From assembly GCF_046536515.1 (NCBI RefSeq), contig NZ_JAWDMQ010000045.1, forward strand, positions 1 to 10,617: a stretch of DNA of 10,617 nucleotides, written 5' to 3'. Below are positions 1 through 7,726 of this stretch, piece by piece (positions within the stretch are counted from its first letter, which is position 1; each line of letters starts with the position of its first letter). The notes under the pieces are model-generated. The model did no database searches and had not been told where the DNA came from. It saw nothing but the letters and a program-made list of their open reading frames with translations. This DNA comes from Caldisphaera sp046536515 (GTDB lineage: Archaea > Thermoproteota > Thermoprotei_A > Sulfolobales > Acidilobaceae). The translations under genes were made by a program, and so were the position numbers.

Positions 1-414
1 CAATGCCTCTCTTTTGCTATAATCCTTCCAATCTTCGCTAACTGTTCTAGATAAGAATAATATTTTCTTACCATCGCTGGACCACTTAACTTTTGATATA
101 CCTTGTTTTTGGCTAAATATTTCGTACTCCTCACCACCAATTTTTAAAATATTTAATGATACTTTTTTCTTTCTAACTCTTACAAATGAAATTAAATTAT
201 CATTATTAGACCAAGTTGGGCAGAAATCATTTTCACCTTTTGTTAAAGGATAGTAATCATTATTATCATAAATCCATATATTGCTTTTTAATCTATTTTT
301 GTTTAAGTCATATTTTGACACTATGAAAAGAATTTTTTGTCCATTTTTCGAAATTAGAGGGTTAGAAACAAATAATAAGTTAGATAAATCTTCAGGTTTT
401 ATCTTTTCGCTCAA
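1..414 (-). CDS. S9-family (acylaminoacyl-peptidase-like) serine peptidase, N-terminal part only
   Basis: The reading frame is open from a TTG at 414-412 through 138 codons to the window edge. It begins (M)SEKIKPEDLSNLL. The visible part is beta-propeller-like: repeated blade motifs of the type 'W-S-x-D/N-G/D-K-x-I-x-F' occur (SNPLISKNGQKILFIVSKYD, CPTWSNNDNLISFVR, VKWSSDGKKILFLS). Together with the phrase 'KSNIWIYDNNDYYPLTKGE', this is characteristic of prolyl-oligopeptidase-family acylaminoacyl peptidases. In that family the N-terminal propeller gates a C-terminal alpha/beta-hydrolase domain with a Ser-Asp-His triad. The catalytic domain lies outside the window, so activity cannot be judged. 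No ATG is found upstream in frame. GGGGAG about 8 nt before the TTG supports this start. The protein is probably cytosolic (no signal peptide seen). Family call is by pattern recognition. Confidence 0.75.
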   Translation of the reverse strand, partial: MSEKIKPEDLSNLLFVSNPLISKNGQKILFIVSKYDLNKNRLKSNIWIYDNNDYYPLTKGENDFCPTWSNNDNLISFVRVRKKKVSLNILKIGGEEYEIFSQKQGISKVKWSSDGKKILFLSRTVSEDWKDYSKREAL

Positions 415-472
415 AATTCTCTCCCCAATAATATTTATAATAATGGAATAATAAGTTTTTACTACAACAATA

Positions 473-481
473 TTTATAAAA
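473..481 (-). promoter_or_regulatory. candidate TATA box for the S9 peptidase gene
   Basis: On the minus strand the sequence reads TTTATAAATATTG here. It lies about 60 nt upstream of the TTG start and would place transcription start near 447, leaving a short leader that contains the GGGGAG ribosome-binding motif. A second ATTATAAATA lies closer to the gene (about 430-440) but would put the start of transcription at or inside the gene. Confidence 0.35.
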
Positions 482-509
482 TTTAAAAATTTTTAATTAT
501 TTATTATTT

Positions 510-2828
510 TTATTTTAATTTGGAATATACTTCCAACAATTCCAAACCAGATTTTACGCCTGCATCATTACTTAAGGGGCTATTTTCAAAGAACTCTTTA
601 ACTTCTTTTTCTTTATTTAATCCCAATATTGGTATGATCCACATCAAATTTCTACCTAATATAGCAGTTCCTTCGAATGCTTTATTTAATAAGTTAAACC
701 CTTTTAACTTAAACCAATCCCAGAATACCTCTTTACCATTATCATTTAAAGCGGCCTGCATCAGATACAAAAGGTCTTGTAACTTTACATTGACTTCTCC
801 CCATTCTAGAATTTTCTTTATTATTAATGGATCAGACATATACATCATTGATCTAAGGAATTTTAATCTTTCTGAATCTAGATCAGTAGTTAAGTATTTT
901 TTACTAAGCGTTTCGAAGTCATTAGTAATTATAGCATAAGCAGTATATACAGCCTCTCTCATATCAGGCTCTAACTCTTTTCCAAACATGTTTGACAACT
1001 CTTGCGCAAATGATCTATCTAAAATAGCTAATCTTCTAGCCACCAAACCTTTTAAGTATTTTAAGTTGGGATCATCCTTTTTACTTAGTTCAGAATATTG
1101 ATAATTATGATATTTTATCGATAGATCAATATAGGCCTTTTTATTTATTAAGCTTAATGTAAATAGCTGTGAAGATATTTCATTTACAGGTAAATATGAT
1201 GTTTCTTTAAAGTATTTATCTATAACTTCTAAGTATTTTTCTTTATTTATTAATCCAGAAAGAAGGAAATTATAGTAATCATTTACTAATCCCCAAATTT
1301 CTTTTGGATTCATATTATCAATAAGTTCATTATCTAAATCATAATATACCCTGTAAAATCCCGATCTGTCTAGGTTTAACTTGATTGACTTTATATTGTC
1401 TACTTTTATATCAACCCTTTTTTCATTCATTAACAAATCCTGTCTTTTTCCATTTAAACTCATAGATATTGGAATTACATATGTTAAGTTATCAATATTC
1501 TTAGCCAAAGTAAATCTTTGCTGTTCTAATACTACTTTGTTACCATGTAAACTTACTTTAACATATGGATAACCTGGTTGCATTATCCAGCTATCCATAA
1601 TTAATTTAACGGGGTATGAAGTTGTCGTTTGTAATGAATCCCATAAATCATTAGCTTTTGCATTTGAAAACTTAAAATGGTTCAAATAATTATTTAACCC
1701 TTTCCTAAAAGATTCTCCTAGAAAATATTCTATCATCCTTAATATGCTGGCCCCTTTTCCATAGCTTATATCATCAAATATACCTTCTATCTCTTCAGGG
1801 CTATTAACTTCTACGTGTATTGGATGGGTTGTAGATAATGAATCCCTTACCATAGCACCTCCTGTTTCGCCGCTTAGAAAATCATCCCATAAATTCCATG
1901 AAGGTATGAAGGAATCTATTGCTTTAAAGCTCATAAAAGTAGCAAAGCTTTCGTTTAACCATAAATCATCCCACCATTTCATAGTAACGAGATCTCCGAA
2001 CCATTGATGAGCAATTTCATGAGCAACTACCTCGGCTACTCTTTTCATTTGACCTAAATCAGAATCCTTTGGTACTAATAGGGCCGACTCCCTAAATGTT
2101 ATAGCTCCCCAATTTTCCATAGCACCAAAGGCAAACTCTGGAACAGCTATAAGATGCATCTTTGGCAAAGTATATGGTATTTCGAAATACCTCTCATAAA
2201 AATCTATCGATTTCATTGCTGCCCATGCAGCAAACTCTCCATTTTGAGATTTATTGGGTATCGTTGCAACAATTATTTTTCCCTTGCTAAGTTCTTCCCA
2301 TTTTCCAATTCCTAAATAAATTAAGTAAGTAGACATCTTGGGAGTCTCATAAAAGGTAACAATTTTCTTATCCCCCTCTATATCAATTTTTTCAATAGGC
2401 ATATTAGATATAACATGAAGATCTTTAGAAACTCTAACTTTTATTTTAAATGAAGCCTTATAGCTTGGTTTGTCAACACAAGGAAACATTTTCCTCGCAT
2501 GAACAGACTCGAACTGCGTTGAAATTACATAGTCCCCATCATATTTTGCTTTGTATATACCCACCAATCTCTCTATAGCTTCTCCTTCAAAACCTACTTC
2601 TAAAACACCATTAAAAATGCCTGTTTTTATTATTACTTCATCTTCGGTTTGCTTAAAATCTACATCATTTCCATTTACTTTTACATACTTTATTTTTAAT
2701 CCTACAGAATCTAAAACTACTTGATCATTAGTACTTAGCTCAATTTTTTCTATACCATCATATTTTGTTCCATTAAAATCCATAAATATATCATACTTAT
2801 ATACTTCAAATCCTTGATAATAGGCCAT
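510..2828 (-). CDS. M1 family zinc aminopeptidase, tricorn-interacting-factor F2/F3 type
   Basis: Removes N-terminal residues from peptides in the cytosol; in archaea such enzymes finish degradation of proteasome/tricorn products. With the ATG at 2828 the protein has 772 residues, close to the roughly 780 of Thermoplasma F2/F3. Visible hallmarks are the exopeptidase motif GAMENWG (residues 235-241), the zinc site HEIAH (270-274) with the third ligand Glu293 in NESFATF, and the transition-state tyrosine about Y356 in DISYGKGAS. An N-terminal saddle domain precedes these, and a long helical C-terminal domain follows. There is no signal peptide. A longer frame opens at a TTG (2840), but GGGTG then sits inside it, 5-9 nt before the ATG at 2828, so the ATG is the better start. 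The gene lies 95 bp upstream of the S9 peptidase on the same strand, perhaps with separate promoters. It is complete, with no broken motifs. Confidence 0.95.
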   Translation of the reverse strand: MAYYQGFEVYKYDIFMDFNGTKYDGIEKIELSTNDQVVLDSVGLKIKYVKVNGNDVDFKQTEDEVIIKTGIFNGVLEVGFEGEAIERLVGIYKAKYDGDYVISTQFESVHARKMFPCVDKPSYKASFKIKVRVSKDLHVISNMPIEKIDIEGDKKIVTFYETPKMSTYLIYLGIGKWEELSKGKIIVATIPNKSQNGEFAAWAAMKSIDFYERYFEIPYTLPKMHLIAVPEFAFGAMENWGAITFRESALLVPKDSDLGQMKRVAEVVAHEIAHQWFGDLVTMKWWDDLWLNESFATFMSFKAIDSFIPSWNLWDDFLSGETGGAMVRDSLSTTHPIHVEVNSPEEIEGIFDDISYGKGASILRMIEYFLGESFRKGLNNYLNHFKFSNAKANDLWDSLQTTTSYPVKLIMDSWIMQPGYPYVKVSLHGNKVVLEQQRFTLAKNIDNLTYVIPISMSLNGKRQDLLMNEKRVDIKVDNIKSIKLNLDRSGFYRVYYDLDNELIDNMNPKEIWGLVNDYYNFLLSGLINKEKYLEVIDKYFKETSYLPVNEISSQLFTLSLINKKAYIDLSIKYHNYQYSELSKKDDPNLKYLKGLVARRLAILDRSFAQELSNMFGKELEPDMREAVYTAYAIITNDFETLSKKYLTTDLDSERLKFLRSMMYMSDPLIIKKILEWGEVNVKLQDLLYLMQAALNDNGKEVFWDWFKLKGFNLLNKAFEGTAILGRNLMWIIPILGLNKEKEVKEFFENSPLSNDAGVKSGLELLEVYSKLK

Positions 2829-2859
2829 TTTTGCACCCAATTTATAATTTTAAAATCCT

Positions 2860-2870
2860 AGAATTTAAAC
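2860..2870 (-). promoter_or_regulatory. candidate TATA box for the M1 aminopeptidase
   Basis: On the minus strand AGGTTTAAATTC is centred about 27 bp upstream of position 2838, which would give a very short leader carrying the GGGTG motif before the ATG at 2828. The box is flanked by CTAG on both sides (CTAG, 9 bp, CTAG), a weak symmetric element of unknown meaning. Confidence 0.35.
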
Positions 2871-3061
2871 CTAGTTTAATAAAATTGCTAAGATATTTAT
2901 CGTAGTTAATAATATATGCTAAATAATAGCTAAAAAATCCTTATATTAAGAAAATCAGTAAAATTGATAGAAATTAATACATTTATTATTTTATTTAAAT
3001 TTTTTAATTTATTACGTAATTAAGAAAAGCTTCTTTTTAACTTACTTTCTCCTCACCCTAA

Positions 3062-3470
3062 AGGAAGAGGGTTAGGTTAGAGTAGTTCATTGGTTTATTA
3101 TCTATGGTCTTAATCTTCATCATTTTATTGCTAGCAGTATTTTTCTATTTTCTAACCCCCCCCCCGCTTAATTTGTCTATCAATGGACCAAGGCTGAGTC
3201 TTCAGTTAATTAACCCTATCCCTCATCACAAAGATCTTTTTGGATTCTGACCACTTTCCTGCCATGAAAGATTCCTTGATGTCTTGAGAATTATATCCCT
3301 TCATGTGTTATACTCTATTATACTATCTGGTATTGTTGGAGTAAAGTCGGCCCTCATTCTTTATCTTTTAACAGTTGACCTGAAAATATTATATTCTCAA
3401 AAGCAATTTTAGTTAGAGTAAAAACGTACATTTCTGTGATGATTACTCGGTTAACAGCTATTACAATTTT
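3062..3470 (-). pseudogene. decayed transposase-like gene remnant (copy A)
   Basis: On the minus strand, protein-like text can be followed across three frames. First comes about 36 codons (KIVIAVNRVITEMYV ... FSGQLLKDKE), ended by TGA. Then RADFTPTIPDSIIEYNT (about 3357-3304), then a frame change to MKGYNSQDIKESFMAGKW and ESKKIFVMRDRVN (3304-3209). This is interrupted by TAA at 3208-3206 and followed in the same frame by TQPWSIDRQIKR up to the poly-G run. Further on, KPMNY is readable at about 3083-3097. The frame changes and in-frame stops show it is broken. The same blocks in the same order (KADF, AIP, FFVLR, PWS, KPMNF) recur in the remnant at 10191-10463, so both descend from one repeated, presumably mobile, gene. 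The transposase label is inference from repetition and decay; I cannot assign an IS family, and no terminal repeats or target duplication are visible. Confidence 0.55.
3156..3165. repeat. homopolymer run of ten C
   Basis: Ten consecutive Cs occur in an otherwise AT-rich region, within transposase-like remnant A (ten Gs in the direction of that gene). It is a site prone to replication slippage, or may be a sequencing or assembly artefact in length. Confidence 0.95.
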
Positions 3471-3542
3471 TTAACGTTTTTAATTTAAAAATATACCTTT
3501 CAGAGAAGTGGGCTTGTCATACTTTTGTAAAGCTTAGAGAAA

Positions 3543-3551
3543 AGTATAAAC
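3543..3551 (+). promoter_or_regulatory. candidate TATA box for the surface-protein operon
   Basis: AGTATAAAC preceded by purine-rich GAGAAA (a BRE-like context) lies about 38 bp before the ATG at 3585. Transcription would start near 3570, leaving a leader of about 15 nt that contains GGGTGA (3575-3580), 5 nt from the ATG. Confidence 0.5.
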
Positions 3552-3584
3552 GCTTCCCATATATCCAATATAAAGGGTGAGCAT

Positions 3585-5021
3585 ATGATCAGAAAATACC
3601 TGTTAACAACAGCACTTATATTTATTATAATTGCAAGTATCGCATTACCATTAACTACAAAAGCCGATTACATTGATGAATCACAAAGTATCAATAACAC
3701 TTACATAATAGTTTATCCAAATGCTATATCATTTCTATTCAATGGTACAAAATATATAAACACTGAAGGTAATGGAAGTTTAAGTTTGAGTTTGCTCTTT
3801 TTAAGCGGATCAAAGGTGTTAAAATTAAACGTTACAAAATCTACCGAAAATAATGAATACAGATTAAGCGAGTTCAAATATTATCACAATTCTAATGGTG
3901 GTGAGGGGCTATCAAATTATTCTTCTTTATATGAAAGTCAATATTTCAATATGACATCTAATGGTTATCTAAAAATAACTGCTAATCCATCAAACGAAAT
4001 TTATTATATTAATATTTCAATTGCTGCAAGTTGGCAGGGATCATTTAATAATTCTAACGGTGAGGCATATAATAAATTGTATGGTAACTTTAACAACTTA
4101 TTAAATAATAACGGTGAAAATGATGAGAATTCCATAAACTTCTACATGAATTCTAATAATTTTGCTAAATATATTCAAGGTATTAATTTTATTGAATTAT
4201 CTAATCTTTCAAATGATAATTTATTAAAAGACCTAAACATAACTGGATTAAACATAACATATTACAGTGTTAATTTTAATCTAAACTCTATAAGTATAAT
4301 AATAAATGCAACCTTCAATTCAACAGAAGCTACAAAAAACAACGCAAGCATGTTAGTTAATAGCCTAATTAATAACTTCCTTAAACCTAAATTTGCAAGG
4401 ATAAACTCATATTGCATTAACAAAAATGGAATGCTCGACTTAAACCTATTTGCAAACACAAGTATTAATTTAACATCTATGTCTATGCCTTACAATTTTA
4501 ATTTATCTTCATTAATATCATCTCTAAACATACAACCTATAAGTCAATTTAACTTATCTATAATTAAAAGAGCATTAAATGCTTCTTCTGAAATAATAAA
4601 ATATATAAACGATAACTATGAAATAATTTTACCAAGTTCCTTAGAATTAAACATGACATATAATAACAATGATAGCTATTACAGCATCGAAACACCAAAA
4701 ATTGCTTATAAAGGATCAAGTACGGCTAAGGAAAACTTGGTCAGTATTAATTACCTAATAGGAAATGTATCTGAAATACTACAGCAAAACGGTTTCAATG
4801 AGGCATCAGATAAAGTCTTATCTTTAAACAATATTCAAGTTAAATTAATTGGTGTTGGAGTAAAAGTTAAGCCAAATCAAACAATTATAGGCAACTTAAG
4901 CCAAGTTAGCGTAACTGTAAATAGTAATTCCAATACAACAACTCAAGAAGCTATAGGTGGAACATTAGCAGTAATTATATTAGCTGCTGTATTAATTATA
5001 TTAATCAAAAAACACTTATAA
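3585..5021 (+). CDS. Asn-rich membrane-anchored surface protein of unknown function (478 aa)
   Basis: I do not recognise a family. Residues 1-27 form a signal peptide (charged MIRK, a hydrophobic stretch of about 18, likely cut after TTKA). Residues about 459-474 are a single C-terminal hydrophobic helix followed by KKH, so the roughly 430-residue body should lie outside the membrane with the tail inside. The body is very rich in Asn and Ser, with about 25 N-x-S/T sequons, one Cys and no visible enzyme motif. In Sulfolobales, surface proteins are heavily N-glycosylated, so this density suggests a glycoprotein of the cell envelope. The stretch just before the membrane helix (NSNSNTTTQ) looks like a flexible, glycosylated stalk. 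GGTG 5 nt before the ATG supports the start. The next gene begins 15 bp downstream and has matching composition and topology, so the two are probably co-transcribed and may act together. A role as receptor, adhesin or scaffold is speculation. Confidence 0.85.
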   Translation: MIRKYLLTTALIFIIIASIALPLTTKADYIDESQSINNTYIIVYPNAISFLFNGTKYINTEGNGSLSLSLLFLSGSKVLKLNVTKSTENNEYRLSEFKYYHNSNGGEGLSNYSSLYESQYFNMTSNGYLKITANPSNEIYYINISIAASWQGSFNNSNGEAYNKLYGNFNNLLNNNGENDENSINFYMNSNNFAKYIQGINFIELSNLSNDNLLKDLNITGLNITYYSVNFNLNSISIIINATFNSTEATKNNASMLVNSLINNFLKPKFARINSYCINKNGMLDLNLFANTSINLTSMSMPYNFNLSSLISSLNIQPISQFNLSIIKRALNASSEIIKYINDNYEIILPSSLELNMTYNNNDSYYSIETPKIAYKGSSTAKENLVSINYLIGNVSEILQQNGFNEASDKVLSLNNIQVKLIGVGVKVKPNQTIIGNLSQVSVTVNSNSNTTTQEAIGGTLAVIILAAVLIILIKKHL

Positions 5022-5036
5022 TTACCGGTGTAATTA

Positions 5037-6317
5037 ATGCTGTATAGCAGAACATTAGCAATAGTAATTATTTTTTCTTTTTTAATCCTCGGATCCTTAA
5101 TGTTCTCTCTATACGGGATAAGCAATAAATTAGATGAAGGGATAATAATAAAATCAAATTCTAATTTAATCTATTATATACCAAATGACAATAAGCAAAT
5201 CAGTGTATTAAATAATAATAGCGAAACGTATATAATAATTGGAAAGACTGAATATCAAATTAATCAGCTAGAAAGTAATTTAGCTTGCAGTTACAAAGAT
5301 TATTACACAGCTATATCAGGTTATTATAATAATCCTTCATTAACAATTTTTTATAATAATGGTAGTTATGTTATATACAACTTAAATGAATCACCTACAG
5401 CTCTTTATTGCACAAAAAATGAAGTAGTATTCTCTGGTCTCAAGCAAGTTAATCCATATATAGGCTTCCTAAATCTTAGCAATGGCTTATTAAAAATTTA
5501 TAAAATAAACATATACTTAGGGACACCGAGCTATATAGGTTTTTATAACAATACATATTTCATAACATTTAACAATAATAATGCATTAATTTTTAATGTA
5601 AATAAAAGTTATGTTATATCTTATCCAACATCTGTTAATTTATATAGTACTTTTAGTAACAATGAAAGCATATACTTTATAGGCTCTATAGATAATAATT
5701 CAATATACGGATTTTTAAGTAATCCATTTAATAATAATTCTTTTGTTATTGGATTAAACTACTATCAAGGATATATTAATATTGGGGTAAGCAAGTTAAA
5801 CGGATATTCATTGCTTTATAGACCTTATACCACATCGGCTTATATAATAACCGTAACAGAAAACAGATATATACATACTGCTATGATAGGTTTATCTTAC
5901 CCATTCTCTTTATACAATTCAGGAACCTATGATAAAGGAATATGGTTAACTGGTTCAATAACAATAAACAACCAAAGCTATCAATTGGGACTATACATTA
6001 ACGGATCAATTAATGGTTATATTGGATATAAACTTCCAGCTGCATATATATTAACATCATCCCCTATAGTGTCTAATGGATTCTTGAGAAAAGTTAATGT
6101 ACATTTTGAGATAAACAGCGTAAATATAACTCAAAATGAAGTTAAATATGATAAAATTGCTGGTATATCTAATATAACAAATAACATCGAATTTCAATAT
6201 TTGAAATTTTACATCAATAAATACATAATATTTGGAGAATACACTTTTATTTCTATTTTTATAGGTTTAATTGTTTATTGTGTATTAGCAAAAAGTTATA
6301 GGTGGAAATGTTTTTAG
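5037..6317 (+). CDS. second Asn-rich membrane surface protein, partner of the upstream gene (426 aa)
   Basis: No family is recognised. Residues about 7-27 are a hydrophobic N-terminal segment (signal anchor or signal peptide without a clear cleavage site). Residues about 402-418 form a C-terminal membrane helix, followed by the basic tail KSYRWKCF. The middle consists of many short beta-prone strands rich in Tyr, Ile and Asn (repeated patterns like 'YIGFYNNTYFITF', 'NESIYFIGSI'), reminiscent of a beta-propeller or beta-sandwich ectodomain, though I see no strict repeat. About 13 N-x-S/T sequons are present. Cys84 and Cys125 could form an extracellular disulfide; two more Cys are in the membrane helix and tail. 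The ATG at 5037 is preceded by GGTG (5027-5030) at 6 nt. The gene follows its neighbour by 15 bp, indicating an operon. Its TAG stop overlaps the stop of the convergent sat gene by 4 nt. Confidence 0.85.
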   Translation: MLYSRTLAIVIIFSFLILGSLMFSLYGISNKLDEGIIIKSNSNLIYYIPNDNKQISVLNNNSETYIIIGKTEYQINQLESNLACSYKDYYTAISGYYNNPSLTIFYNNGSYVIYNLNESPTALYCTKNEVVFSGLKQVNPYIGFLNLSNGLLKIYKINIYLGTPSYIGFYNNTYFITFNNNNALIFNVNKSYVISYPTSVNLYSTFSNNESIYFIGSIDNNSIYGFLSNPFNNNSFVIGLNYYQGYINIGVSKLNGYSLLYRPYTTSAYIITVTENRYIHTAMIGLSYPFSLYNSGTYDKGIWLTGSITINNQSYQLGLYINGSINGYIGYKLPAAYILTSSPIVSNGFLRKVNVHFEINSVNITQNEVKYDKIAGISNITNNIEFQYLKFYINKYIIFGEYTFISIFIGLIVYCVLAKSYRWKCF

Positions 6318-7459
6318 TAAAAGGGAGTTCTATATGATAATATTACATCAGTAACTTCCGGTCTCATTATATATTCTGGAGGTCTTTCTCCCTTCATGAT
6401 TAAGTTTCTTATTTGAGTACCGCTAATCCTTATTCTATCATTTTCACTATGAGGACATATTTTTTCATTCGCCATAGCATTACATTTTTTACAATAAAAT
6501 GCCTCCCTTATAAACATAGGCGTTATACCTAAATCTGGGAATTCTTCGAATATTTTCCATGCATCGTAAGGACCGTAAAAGTTACCTACACCTGCGTGAT
6601 CTCTTCCAACTATTATATGAGTTGCTCCAAAATTTTTTCTTACTATTGCGTGATGAATTGCTTCCTTAGGACCAGCATATTTCATTTCCATTCTTAATAT
6701 GCTAAATATATAGCTATCCTTTGGAAAATAATTAGTTAATAATGCTTTATATGTATCTACTATTACTTCATCTGTAAAGTCTCCTTTTTTCTTCCAGCCT
6801 AATAATGGGTTAATAAATAACCCATCTACAAAAGTTAATGCAGCTTTCATAACATATTCGTGACCTAAGTGAGGCGCATTTCTTGTTTGAAAAGCGGCTA
6901 CACTTTTTATATTTAGATGATCAAACAAAACCCTAGTATCTTTAGGAAAAAGCCTTACTGATTCGTAGGGTTCTTTGATGTTTTTTAATAAAGTTATAGG
7001 TCCCGATAATAACTTATTTTTCATATCATAAACTTTATTAACACCTGGATGCTCACGAGAGGTTGTCTTATAAATATAGTAAGCATATTCTTTTTTATCC
7101 CATGAATATATTTCCTCTACTCTTATAATAGCTATGGCTTCACTGTTATGCATTAATGAAACCTCATCACCTTCCTTTATATCTTTCAATTCGTTTTCGT
7201 CAACATCCAATATAATAGGTATTGTCCAAGGTAGATCATTTTCTAACCTCATATTTTTAATAACTGATTCGTAATCATTGTAACCCATAAAACCTTCAAG
7301 GGGAGAGTAAATTCCGTAAGCAATATTTAATACATCGTATGCCCTACCATCATTGATATTAATCTTAGGCATGTTCTTTGACTCTTCTATTAGCCTATCT
7401 AAAGATTTTCCAATCCTTGTCCTATCTATGAGCTTACCTCCATGAGGTTTAGATACCAT
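6314..7459 (-). CDS. sat: ATP sulfurylase (sulfate adenylyltransferase)
   Basis: Catalyses ATP + sulfate to APS + PPi, the first step of sulfate activation; in sulfur oxidisers it can also run in reverse to make ATP from APS. The protein has 381 residues, typical of the monofunctional bacterial/archaeal Sat. An N-terminal PUA-like domain includes YGIYSPLEGFMGYND (about 48-62). The catalytic domain has QTRNAPHLGHE (191-201; nucleotide-binding HxxH at His197/His200), GRDHAGVGNFYG (285-296) and ISGTQIR (346-352). Cys323, Cys326, Cys335 and His337 form the zinc site known from Thermus-type enzymes. There is no fused APS kinase domain; that activity is the separate divergent gene at 7868. The ATG at 7459 is preceded by AGGTGAT, which overlaps the stop codon of the RHH gene 8 bp upstream, so translation is probably coupled to it. 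Convergent with the surface-protein operon, with stops overlapping. Confidence 0.97.
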   Translation of the reverse strand: MVSKPHGGKLIDRTRIGKSLDRLIEESKNMPKININDGRAYDVLNIAYGIYSPLEGFMGYNDYESVIKNMRLENDLPWTIPIILDVDENELKDIKEGDEVSLMHNSEAIAIIRVEEIYSWDKKEYAYYIYKTTSREHPGVNKVYDMKNKLLSGPITLLKNIKEPYESVRLFPKDTRVLFDHLNIKSVAAFQTRNAPHLGHEYVMKAALTFVDGLFINPLLGWKKKGDFTDEVIVDTYKALLTNYFPKDSYIFSILRMEMKYAGPKEAIHHAIVRKNFGATHIIVGRDHAGVGNFYGPYDAWKIFEEFPDLGITPMFIREAFYCKKCNAMANEKICPHSENDRIRISGTQIRNLIMKGERPPEYIMRPEVTDVILSYRTPFY

Positions 7460-7467
7460 ATAATCAC

Positions 7468-7707
7468 CTAAATATATCCTAATTTCTTTAATCTTTCAAT
7501 TATTTGTTTTTTCTCTTCCTCTGATATTGTTGAAGACATCTTTTCTTGTTCCATGCTCGAAACTACATCTCTTAAAACGTAAATAACAAATTGAGACACA
7601 CTAGTAAATCCAGTATTTTGAATTAAATTCTTTATCCTATCGTAAAGAGTTATTGGAATTGAAACAGTTGTATATCTTGTATTAGGTTCTCCTATCCTCT
7701 GCTTCAT
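7468..7707 (-). CDS. ribbon-helix-helix (CopG/Arc-type) DNA-binding protein, first gene of the sat operon
   Basis: This 79-residue protein has the RHH layout: a basic N-terminus, a beta strand TTVSIPI (about 13-19) that would insert in the major groove as a dimer, helix A LYDRIKNLIQ (21-30), the turn NTGFTSVSQ, and helix B about 36-52. A charged C-terminal extension ends EEEKKQIIERLKKLGYI. That tail closely matches the RHH protein at 9981 (EEKVKDRLKRLGYM), so the two are paralogues. GGTGA lies 5 nt before the ATG. The gene is 8 bp upstream of sat on the same strand and faces cysC across 160 bp. From this position I infer a repressor or sensor for the sulfate-activation genes, probably autoregulating through the 12-bp direct repeat in its promoter. 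No ligand site is visible, so what it senses is unknown. An antitoxin role is less likely because no toxin gene is adjacent. Confidence 0.88.
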   Translation of the reverse strand: MKQRIGEPNTRYTTVSIPITLYDRIKNLIQNTGFTSVSQFVIYVLRDVVSSMEQEKMSSTISEEEKKQIIERLKKLGYI

Positions 7708-7726
7708 TCTCTCACCGTATAATTAA

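Larger units (their letters stand above)
2841..3584. other. 744-bp intergenic region between divergent aminopeptidase and surface-protein genes
   Basis: Positions 2841 to about 3030 are extremely AT-rich and hold the aminopeptidase promoter. About 3040 to 3470 is compositionally different, with more G+C, a run of ten Cs and a decayed coding sequence on the minus strand described separately. About 3471 to 3584 is the promoter and leader of the surface-protein pair. Near 3055-3080 there is a short hairpin with arms ACCCT/AGGGT around eight bases, followed by two GGTTA units. No tRNA or other structural RNA is recognisable. Confidence 0.7.

Noticed and set aside
520..939. Plus-strand open frame of 139 codons inside the aminopeptidase gene
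   Set aside because: Antisense to a well-conserved M1 peptidase, no ribosome-binding site or family resemblance.
2829..2840. TTG at 2840 as start of the aminopeptidase
   Set aside because: It overlaps the GGGTG ribosome-binding motif for the ATG at 2828, the pattern seen at most genes in the window.
3070..3082. Telomere-like GGGTTAGGTTAG
   Set aside because: Only two short units; the archaeal chromosome is circular and the match is incidental.
3110..3140. ATGATGA on the minus strand as a possible C box of a C/D-box guide RNA
   Set aside because: No CTGA D box at the proper distance, and the sequence is explained as decayed coding remnant A.
3430..3480. GTGATGA on the plus strand as a possible C box of a guide RNA
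   Set aside because: No D box follows; the opposite strand reads as protein-like remnant.
4262..4459. Short minus-strand frame in the first surface-protein gene (similarly 1381-1572 on plus and 4943-5125 on minus)
   Set aside because: All lie opposite clear genes and lack starts with ribosome-binding motifs or recognisable domains.
7468..7707. RHH gene as the antitoxin of a toxin-antitoxin pair
   Set aside because: The adjacent gene is sat, not a toxin, and the downstream neighbour of its paralogue is only a dead remnant.
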